From contig JAJCYP010000032.1 of assembly GCA_029262855.1 (NCBI GenBank), positions 36,278 through 100,277 on the forward strand: a stretch of DNA of 64,000 nt, given 5' to 3'. The notes beneath the pieces were generated by a model. It saw only the letters and a program-made list of their open reading frames with translations, was not told where the DNA came from and made no database searches. Source of the DNA: Bacteroidota bacterium (GTDB lineage Bacteria; Bacteroidota; Rhodothermia; Rhodothermales; UBA10348). Shown piece after piece: positions 16,106-22,765 of this stretch (the stretch's first letter is position 1; the number at the start of each line of letters is the position of its first letter). The translations under genes were made by a program, and so were the position numbers.

Positions 16106-18202
16106 ATGGAAACGCGCGAGATTTTTAGAGCTTTTCCCTTCCTCATGCAGGCCGCGTTCTACGTGGTTGCCATGCTGGCCATTGCCGTATTCCTCTACGG
16201 ATTCTGGCAGCGGATAGCCAAGTATCGGAAGGGTTCGGCGGCTCAGCGTTTCGATAAGCTGGGGGCGCGCATCCTGCGGGCCTCCCGGTTGATGACCACA
16301 AACGCCACGGTCTGGAAGCGGGATTCGTACGCCGGCCTGGCGCACCTCTTGATCTTCTGGGGATTCGTGGTCCTGTTCATCGGTACCACCATCATTGCCA
16401 TCGATCACGATGTGCTCAGGTTCTTTGGTGTGCACACGCTCAAGGGCACGTTCTATCTGTGGTTTTCCCTGTCGATGGACGTATTCGGAGTGCTCTTCAT
16501 CGTGGGCCTGGTCATGATGGTGGTGCGGCGCGGCGGCCTGCGGCCCGCGCAGTTGGATTACGCCCGGTCAGACCGGCCCGGCCAGGTGGTGGACCGAAGC
16601 GGGTTCACGCGCGATGATCAGATCTTCTTGTGGCTTCTTTTTCTGGTGGCTGTCACGGGCTTTCTGCTGGAGGGACTCCGGATTTCGGCCGACCGACCCT
16701 CTTTTGAAGTCTGGTCTCCGGTGGGCTGGGCCGTAGCGAACCTGCTGGACGCCGTGGGACTGAGGTCTTCGGCGCACTCGCTGCACGCCTACACCTGGTG
16801 GATCCACGCGGTCATGGTGCTGGGGTTCATTGGGTACATCCCGTACTCCAAGGCCATGCACATGCTGGTGGACTTCGCGAACCTGGTCTTCCAGGACGAC
16901 ATGGCCGCCAAGAGGCTTCCCCGGGTTTCCGAGGAGAAGATGAAAGTGGGGGCGGGCTACGCGGCTATCACAGACTTTTCGTGGAAAGAACTGCTGGACC
17001 TGGACGCCTGCACCAAGTGCGGGAGATGCCATGTGGCCTGCCCGGCCAATGCATCCGGTGGCCCGCTCTCACCGCGCGATTTGATCCTGGATCTTCGCAC
17101 GTATGCCGATGCCTCGATTGGGCGCCCCGAATGGCTGGGCCAGTCCTTTGGCGATGGGGCCAACTGGCCGGGCGACAAGGTAGCGGGTATCTCCGTACCG
17201 GGGGACGTCATCCGCCCGGAGACCCTCTGGGCGTGTACAACCTGCATGGCCTGTGTGGAAACGTGCCCGGTGGGCATTGAGCACGTCACCAGCATCGTCC
17301 AGATGCGGCGCCACCTGGTGGAGGAGGGAGAGATGGAGGACTCCCTCCAGGATGCACTCGCCAACATCGGGGACTACGGCAATTCTTTCGGGCAGTCCGA
17401 ACGGGCCCGCGCCAGGTGGACGCGCGAACTCGACTTCCAGATCAAGGATGCGCGCAAGGAGGAGGTGGAGTTCCTCTGGTTCGTGGGGGACTACGCGTCC
17501 TATGATCCCCGTGGCCAGGAGTTGTCCCGGTCGGTGGCTCGAGTACTCCACGCCCTCTCGGTCGATTTCGGCCTCCTCTACGAAGGGGAGAAGAATGCCG
17601 GCAACGACGTCAGGCGTGTGGGCGAGGAAGGCCTCTACGAGATGCTGGCCGAGGACAACATTGCCACGCTGGAGAAGGCCCGCTTCCGGGAGATCATCAC
17701 CACCGACCCGCACTCCTACAACACGATACGGAACGAGTACCCCGAATTCGGTGGCCAGTACTCCATTCGCCACTATACCGCTCTCCTGGCAGACTGGATC
17801 GAAGAAGGCAGAGTACCCATCGCCCGGAAACTCAATGTAAAGGCCACCTACCACGACCCCTGCTATCTGGGCCGGTACAACGACGGCGTGGCACCGCCGC
17901 GACGGATTCTGGAGGCGCTCGGCGTGGATTTCCACGAGATGGCCCGCTGCGGCAAGAATTCCTTCTGCTGCGGCGCCGGCGGCGGGCGCATATGGATGGA
18001 CGACTCCGGCCTCGAGGAGCGCCCGAGCGAGATCCGTATCCGTGAGGCCCTCGAGATCGAGGGCGTGGAGGTGTTTGTCGTGGCCTGCCCCAAGGACTAC
18101 GCCATGTATACCGATGCCGTCAAGACCTCAGGCAACGAGGGGCGGATTGTGGTCAAGGACATCATTCAACTGGTCGAAGAGGCGCTGCAGCCTACCGTGT
18201 GA
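16106..18202 (+). CDS. emo: EtfAB:menaquinone oxidoreductase-like membrane iron-sulfur protein (Emo)
   Basis: A 698-residue fusion. Residues 10-250 hold about five membrane helices of NarI/cytochrome-b type, with His80, His228 and His234 as heme-ligand candidates. Two [4Fe-4S] motifs follow: Cys302x2Cys305x2Cys308x3Cys312P and Cys377x2Cys380x2Cys383x3Cys387P. The second CCG domain is complete (Cys586 in HDPCYLGR, Cys615, Cys621-622 in FCCGAGGGR, Cys661), but the first has lost its cysteines (Asp462 in VGDYASYDPRG and EKNAGND at 496-501). This layout is that of Emo proteins, which pass electrons from EtfAB to menaquinone. It overlaps the next gene by 4 bp. Confidence 0.88.
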   Translation: METREIFRAFPFLMQAAFYVVAMLAIAVFLYGFWQRIAKYRKGSAAQRFDKLGARILRASRLMTTNATVWKRDSYAGLAHLLIFWGFVVLFIGTTIIAIDHDVLRFFGVHTLKGTFYLWFSLSMDVFGVLFIVGLVMMVVRRGGLRPAQLDYARSDRPGQVVDRSGFTRDDQIFLWLLFLVAVTGFLLEGLRISADRPSFEVWSPVGWAVANLLDAVGLRSSAHSLHAYTWWIHAVMVLGFIGYIPYSKAMHMLVDFANLVFQDDMAAKRLPRVSEEKMKVGAGYAAITDFSWKELLDLDACTKCGRCHVACPANASGGPLSPRDLILDLRTYADASIGRPEWLGQSFGDGANWPGDKVAGISVPGDVIRPETLWACTTCMACVETCPVGIEHVTSIVQMRRHLVEEGEMEDSLQDALANIGDYGNSFGQSERARARWTRELDFQIKDARKEEVEFLWFVGDYASYDPRGQELSRSVARVLHALSVDFGLLYEGEKNAGNDVRRVGEEGLYEMLAEDNIATLEKARFREIITTDPHSYNTIRNEYPEFGGQYSIRHYTALLADWIEEGRVPIARKLNVKATYHDPCYLGRYNDGVAPPRRILEALGVDFHEMARCGKNSFCCGAGGGRIWMDDSGLEERPSEIRIREALEIEGVEVFVVACPKDYAMYTDAVKTSGNEGRIVVKDIIQLVEEALQPTV

Positions 18203-19281
18203 GACAGACGCTTGGCACATACTTGGAAGACCCTCTCTTGGGGCGGCTCTACGCCGACATCCGGGCGGCCGGCCGCGTGCGCTCCATTTCGGTGGACCTG
18301 ACCCACCAGTGCAACCTGAGGTGCACCGGGTGCTACTATTTTTCGGAGGGCATGGACCGCTTCCAGACCCAGCGGGATGACTCGGTGTTTGACCGCTTCC
18401 TGGAGAGCGAGATTGCGCGCGGTACCAACTTCGTGACCGTGGTGGGCGGAGAGCCCAGCCTGGAGCTGGGACGCCTCAAGAAAGTCTACGACCGGTTCTG
18501 GATGAACGTGGCCACCAACGGGCTTCGCCGGATTCCGCGCGAGGGCTTCGAGCGTATGCCGATCGGGGTCTCGCTCTGGGGCAACCACTCGACGGACCTG
18601 GTCATGCGCGGCGGCGGACGGACCGACGTCTTCACGCGCGCCCTGAAGAACTACCGGGATGACCCCCGCGCCTTCTGGTATTACACCGTCTCGCCCGGAA
18701 AGGCCCACGAGATCGAGGGTGTTGTCCGGACCTGCGTCGAGAACGGAAACCGCGTCCTTTACAACTACTACAGCGACATCGACGGACTGGGGGGCGAGCT
18801 GGATTACCGGCAGGGCTTCTCCGACGTGCGGCGCGCCATCGACCGCACCATCGAGCAGTATCCCGACCAGATCCTCATGACCTCCTACTTCAGCGAGATC
18901 GTGGCCACCGGGCACCTGTTCGGGCAGAAGTGGGGACACGACGTGTGCACGAACACCACCTTCGATCACCCCGCCAATGCCGTCCGGGTGCAGAACGGCA
19001 ACCCCTTCAACCCCCACTTCAGAGCCTACAACGCCGATTTTACTACAACTCGTCGTTGCTGCACCGGCATCGACCGGGATTGCGAGAGTTGCCTGGACGT
19101 CTGGGAGCACTTCTCCTGGATCATGCTCAACATGCGCAAACACCTGGCCTCCAGGCAGGCCTTCACCGACTGGCTGACCACGATGTACCTGTTCTACCTC
19201 ATCAACAGGATCGTCGATTTCGAGAGCGGCGTGAAGCTGCTGCCGGAGATCCACCGGCTGAGCGGGGTATCGACCTCGTAG
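18199..19281 (+). CDS. Radical SAM protein of unknown function, coupled to emo
   Basis: A 360-residue radical SAM protein with a GTG start at 18199 that overlaps the emo stop codon (GTGA). Cys38x3Cys42x2Cys45 (QCNLRCTGC) and GGEP at 83-86 are the radical SAM signatures. A cysteine group near the C-terminus (Cys250, then Cys287-288, Cys295, Cys298 in RRCCTGIDRDCESCLD) resembles a SPASM/twitch-type auxiliary cluster site, followed by a hydrophobic helical tail (MYLFYLINRIVDF). It is not a LipA or LipS homologue by eye. Its place as last gene of the sHdr-Emo operon suggests a function tied to that system, such as quinone or cofactor modification, but no substrate can be named. Confidence 0.85.
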   Translation: MRQTLGTYLEDPLLGRLYADIRAAGRVRSISVDLTHQCNLRCTGCYYFSEGMDRFQTQRDDSVFDRFLESEIARGTNFVTVVGGEPSLELGRLKKVYDRFWMNVATNGLRRIPREGFERMPIGVSLWGNHSTDLVMRGGGRTDVFTRALKNYRDDPRAFWYYTVSPGKAHEIEGVVRTCVENGNRVLYNYYSDIDGLGGELDYRQGFSDVRRAIDRTIEQYPDQILMTSYFSEIVATGHLFGQKWGHDVCTNTTFDHPANAVRVQNGNPFNPHFRAYNADFTTTRRCCTGIDRDCESCLDVWEHFSWIMLNMRKHLASRQAFTDWLTTMYLFYLINRIVDFESGVKLLPEIHRLSGVSTS

Positions 19282-19333
19282 CCATCATGGGGGCGTTCCG
19301 TCTCGTTGGTGCCCTTCTGCTTCGGGTAGAAGC

Positions 19334-19576
19334 CTAAGTTCCCTCTTGGTTGATGATGGCACGGAGTCGCTCCCTTGTCTTGTCAAAGGGAACGGTCTTG
19401 GTATCACCCCGGTCGAGAGCGGCCATCCGTCGTTTGGCCTCCTCAAACCAGGCTTCGTCGATGGCCTGCCGATCACTGGAATCCAGGCTTTCCGCAACCA
19501 CTTTTGCGATGCGGATCCGGTCTGCCTCGCTTAAGGCGAGAACTTGGTCCAGAAGCTCTTCGGCCATTTTGGTCAT
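19334..19576 (-). CDS. Addiction-module antitoxin-like small protein (TIGR02574 type)
   Basis: An 80-residue protein (a start three codons later, MAEELLDQ, is also possible). The pattern LLDQVLALSEADRIRIAKVVAESLD...EAWFEEAKRRMAALDRGDTKTV...RERLRAII is typical of the putative addiction-module component family. Members usually precede a ParE/RelE toxin gene. Here only a short LRLLPEAEG-like stretch follows the stop before the oppositely oriented radical SAM gene, so the antitoxin looks orphaned. Confidence 0.8.
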   Translation of the reverse strand: MTKMAEELLDQVLALSEADRIRIAKVVAESLDSSDRQAIDEAWFEEAKRRMAALDRGDTKTVPFDKTRERLRAIINQEGT

Positions 19577-19664
19577 CGTATTCCCCTGATATTGGAGGCG
19601 TTGACGGTGAATAACGCAACCGAACTGGAGATGCTCCCCCGGCCCTGGGGATGCCCGGCCTCCC

Positions 19665-20160
19665 CTACCCGGGCAACTCCGCCATCACGCTGCACCCGTT
19701 CCCAGGCTGGGAAGTGACAACGAACGATCCTCCCAATTCCTGGCACCGCTCCCACAGCCCGGCAATGCCATAGTGACGTTCGCGTACCAGCTCTGACGAC
19801 GACGCAGGTGGTCTGAATCCAACACCGTCGTCTCGCACCGAGGCCACAATTCCGTTGGGGCCAGGGCGAATCTCGATCCAAACGCGGCCGGCCTTGGCGT
19901 GCTTCAGGACGTTGTTGAGCGATTCGTTGATGACGGCGTAGGCCACATCTGCCGAGGCCTCGGCCGTGTCGTCGCAAGCGCCGTCAAACGTGGTGGTGAC
20001 GTCGGGGGCTCCTGGGATTCGGGTGAGGGTCTCTACGCGGGACTTGACGGCGTTCGTGAGTCCGAGGGCCTGCACGAGCGGCGGCCGGAGATGATTGCAG
20101 ACCTCCCGAAGTTCGTCCGCCAGGTCACTGACGGCCTGGCGGGCCTCCTCGATCTCCGGC
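19665..20160 (-). pseudogene. Histidine kinase 3' remnant (NarL/DegS-type HATPase)
   Basis: The minus strand encodes the C-terminal end of a two-component histidine kinase: a partial dimerisation segment (PEIEEARQAVSDLADELREVCNHLRPP) and a HATPase_c domain with the N box (INESLNNVLKHAKAG) and G box (VRDDGVGFRP, HYGIAGLWERC). The phosphoacceptor His and the sensor half are missing, and the similarity stops at about 20160, where a remnant on the other strand begins. An ATG at 20075 gives a 136-residue reading frame, but it could not be a working kinase alone. Likely product of deletion or recombination. Confidence 0.75.
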
Positions 20161-20163
20161 GAA

Positions 20164-20396
20164 GCGTGGTGGAGGTTCCGCGGGATGCCGAGATGCCATC
20201 GCTCTATCCCAATCCGGCATCCGGCGAGGTCTTCTTTTCCGGAGCGGATTCTATCCGTCTCTTTGACATGGTTGGGAGAGAGGTTGCGCGCGGGATCGAT
20301 GGCCGTGTGGACCTGTCGGCATTGGCGCCGGGGGTCTATCTGGCGCGCACGTCGGAGGGCAGTAAGGTGGTTTCGCGTTCCGTGGTTGTGCGCTGA
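20164..20396 (+). pseudogene. Type IX secretion C-terminal sorting domain remnant
   Basis: The plus strand encodes an isolated sorting tail: PSLYPNPASGEVFF, SIRLFDMVGREVARG, VDLSALAPGVYLARTS and a final VVSRSVVVR before TGA at 20396. These are the standard blocks of the T9SS type A domain that ends a larger secreted protein. No cargo domain precedes it; upstream the sequence turns into the antisense of the histidine kinase remnant. It is thus the 3' stump of a lost surface-protein gene. Confidence 0.75.
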
Positions 20397-20518
20397 AGCC
20401 TAGCACTCCTCTGACGCTATCGCTCGCCGAGCGTTCGGGAGAGATCACGGAGCTGTTCTTGCTCGGTCCCAATTATGTTACTAACACAAATGTTAGTGAT
20501 GAGGGCGACCCCAACCGC

Positions 20519-20635
20519 CTAGTGGGCCGGGTCGGATTTCCGAAGGTGGGCTATCGCACCCACCAGAATCGCCTGATCCGTGACTTGATACAGCACTGCG
20601 AAGGGAAACCGGCGGAGGAGTATGCGCCGATTTCT
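20519..20635 (-). pseudogene. ParE/RelE-family toxin 3' remnant
   Basis: On the minus strand, directly after the antitoxin-like gene at 20641-20883, 38 codons read RRILLRRFPFAVLYQVTD then AILVGAIAHLRKSDPAH and stop at 20519. RRFPFAVLYxV...I.V.A..H is the conserved C-terminal strand pair of ParE/RelE toxins. The N-terminal roughly 55-60 residues and the start codon are missing, so the toxin is dead while its antitoxin remains intact. Confidence 0.72.
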
Positions 20636-20640
20636 CCCGA

Positions 20641-20883
20641 TCAACCTGCCTTCCCTTCGATGAGTGCACGCAATTCCTCCCTGACGTTATCCCAGGGAAT
20701 AGTCTCCACGCGCCCCTCGTCGACGTCTCGAATTCGGCGTTCCACCTCGGCGGTCCACTCCTCCTCCGTTCTGCCTCCCGGTGGTCCCTGGACACTTCCA
20801 ATCAGGAGCTGCGCCAATAACAAGCGATCCTGGGGTTTGAGTCTCAGGGCCTTATCGAAGAGCGTGTCCAATGTGTACGCCAT
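20641..20883 (-). CDS. Addiction-module antitoxin-like small protein (TIGR02574 type), second
   Basis: An 80-residue protein starting at the ATG at 20883 (MAYTLDTLFDKALRL). It has the family pattern: an N-terminal helix with LKPQDRLLLAQLLIGSV, then TEEEWTAEVERRIRDVDEGRVETIPWDNVREELRALI. It is similar in plan to the protein at 19334 but clearly diverged. A 3' toxin remnant follows directly, which fixes it as the antitoxin half of a decayed ParE/RelE-type module. Confidence 0.82.
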   Translation of the reverse strand: MAYTLDTLFDKALRLKPQDRLLLAQLLIGSVQGPPGGRTEEEWTAEVERRIRDVDEGRVETIPWDNVREELRALIEGKAG

Positions 20884-21091
20884 GGTATTCCCTATGATAG
20901 GTGGAGGGAAGAAGTCGCATTTACGCAACGGTACGCGCGGTGGTCCCAAGGCAAACCTGTTGTGGCCACGAAGTGACGGGCGCCTCGGGAAGTGTTCTGT
21001 CGGGGCTGGGTGCGTTGCATAAGGCACGCGGAGGCCCTCTTTGGGTCTAGAAACCCATCGCCATATCCAGCGTGCCAACATCAGAACTTTC

Positions 21092-21724
21092 ATGCAAACT
21101 GCCGTGGTGCCCGCCAAAGACGCTCCCTACAGATTCACCATTGAGGACTACCTCAAAATGGGAGAGGCGGGAATTCTGCTACCGGAGGACCGGGTGGAGC
21201 TCATCGACGGACAGGTTGTTGCGATGAGCCCCATCGGGACCTGGCACGTGGTGTCCATCATGCGGCTCAACAGGATTCTCGCAGGGCAGTTGGGGAAGGG
21301 GTATGGTCTCAGCCCGCAGGGTGGGCTCAACATCGGGAAGCACTCCCAACTGGTGCCGGACATCGTGGTCGTGCCCTCTGAGGATCAGTGGGACACCGGC
21401 CTGCGCGGACCGGATTGTCTGTTGGTCATTGAGGTAGCGCAGACCTCGCTGGCCACGGACCGCACCACAAAGAAGGCCATCTACGCCTCGGAGGGGGTGC
21501 CAGAATACTGGATCGTGGATCTGAGCGCTCGAGCGGTCGAGGTGTACCGCGATCCCCAGGACGGAGACTACCGTTCCAGAACCCGTTACACCCGTGAAAT
21601 GGTGGTGCCGTGCGATTCGGTGCCGGGCGTTTCCGTGCCGGTGTCGGATATCACACCTCCCCTGGAGGCGCCGGAGGAGGGGGATGGTCGGCAGCTCCCA
21701 GGGGAGAGCGGAGCCCCGGCATAG
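21092..21724 (+). CDS. Uma2-family (DUF820) putative endonuclease
   Basis: A 210-residue Uma2 protein from the ATG at 21092 (MQTAVVPAKDAPYRFTIEDY). PD-(D/E)xK-like core residues are present: Glu in RVELIDGQVV, Asp in LVPDIVVV and the Glu in CLLVIEVAQTS, with Lys in TTKKAIYASEGVPEYWIVD. Uma2 proteins are common in cyanobacteria, Chloroflexota and Rhodothermota and often sit alone; their role is not established, though a transposon origin is suspected. The Pro/Glu-rich tail after residue 190 is likely disordered. Confidence 0.88.
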   Translation: MQTAVVPAKDAPYRFTIEDYLKMGEAGILLPEDRVELIDGQVVAMSPIGTWHVVSIMRLNRILAGQLGKGYGLSPQGGLNIGKHSQLVPDIVVVPSEDQWDTGLRGPDCLLVIEVAQTSLATDRTTKKAIYASEGVPEYWIVDLSARAVEVYRDPQDGDYRSRTRYTREMVVPCDSVPGVSVPVSDITPPLEAPEEGDGRQLPGESGAPA

Positions 21725-21733
21725 AGCGTTGCC

Positions 21734-22675
21734 TCAGACGTGGAATTGGACCAGCTTGCCCAGAAGCGGCCCTTTCCGGTACTGGGAGTGGTCCAGCAAG
21801 GAGTCCTCAGATTTGACGGAGCGCGTCTCGACGAGCCCGAACAGCCAGGCCATGCGGTCGAAAACGCGTACCCGAAGGGCGCTCGCCAGGATCTTGTCGG
21901 GGCTCCGCCAGGTGGCCTCGACCTGGTTCGCTAGTCTGGGAAAGGCCCGGAGGTAGTGCCCGGCAAAGAAGTCGTCGCTCTGCCACTGGTCTCCGAATCG
22001 CTGGACCAGATACAGGGGGAAGAGGAACGAGTGCTGGATGAACGGCAGTTCCTCGAACCCGTCCGAATACCCCCAGTTGAGCCTGCGGGCGTAGGTCGTG
22101 AATACGGGTGGGAGCAGGGCCTGTGTACCGGAATCGATCAGGGCCTGGGCCTTCCGGGTCCAATAGGCTTTACCATGTCGCTTCCGCAGAAGTCCTCCCA
22201 GCTTCAGCGTGAGGTGAAGCCGGTTCAGGGCCCCGAAATCTTCTTCCGTCCGGACGCGTTGCCAAGGGATGTCGATGTCGCCCCCCGAGGTATATGCCGC
22301 GTAGTAGCGTTCGAGGGCCTCATTGCAGAGGCGCAAATTGAAATTTCCCGTGCCGGTCAGTCTGATGCCTTCCGGGCCGATCTGCTGGATGAGCGTCTCC
22401 AGGAGAAGGACGATCGGAATGTCCGGAGGCGGCTCCTCATCCAATCGCTCGGGAAAACTCACCATGTCCGGGCTGTCAAACGGCTGGAAGAGGAAGGCGG
22501 TCATCTGATCCGGCGACAGCCCGCAGAAATCGTCCACCCGCTGCTGGTTGTGCCGGTTCATAAACGCGGCGGCCGCCGCGTCGCGCTCCTCGATTGAGTC
22601 CCACTCTCTGCTGTGGAGGAAGGTCAGCAGATTATCCTGCAATGATCCGTTGGCGGACCCGTTGTGTCCGGTCAT
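21734..22675 (-). CDS. Conserved hypothetical protein
   Basis: A 313-residue soluble protein from the ATG at 22675 (MTGHNGSANG); an upstream in-frame ATG at 22735 is less likely. The N-terminal part has the phrase FCGLSPDQMTAFLFQPFDSPDMVSF, which recurs in uncharacterised proteins of several phyla, sometimes with SEC-C or pRiA4b-like tails. The rest is helical and rich in aromatic residues. No catalytic motif is evident. The gene is alone between convergent Uma2 and the DUF3160 gene. Confidence 0.7.
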   Translation of the reverse strand: MTGHNGSANGSLQDNLLTFLHSREWDSIEERDAAAAAFMNRHNQQRVDDFCGLSPDQMTAFLFQPFDSPDMVSFPERLDEEPPPDIPIVLLLETLIQQIGPEGIRLTGTGNFNLRLCNEALERYYAAYTSGGDIDIPWQRVRTEEDFGALNRLHLTLKLGGLLRKRHGKAYWTRKAQALIDSGTQALLPPVFTTYARRLNWGYSDGFEELPFIQHSFLFPLYLVQRFGDQWQSDDFFAGHYLRAFPRLANQVEATWRSPDKILASALRVRVFDRMAWLFGLVETRSVKSEDSLLDHSQYRKGPLLGKLVQFHV

Positions 22676-22765
22676 AGGGGTCGGGGTTTGGCGGGGCTTG
22701 ACCCAGCCAAGATACTTCACGTGATGCCTCTGCAAAGCCCAGCCACGACAGGCTCCACAGCGGCC

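Noticed and set aside
19287..19340. Rho-independent terminator after the sHdr operon
   Set aside because: A weak CTTCT/AGAAG hairpin can be drawn but there is no T-run on the plus strand and the stem is poor.
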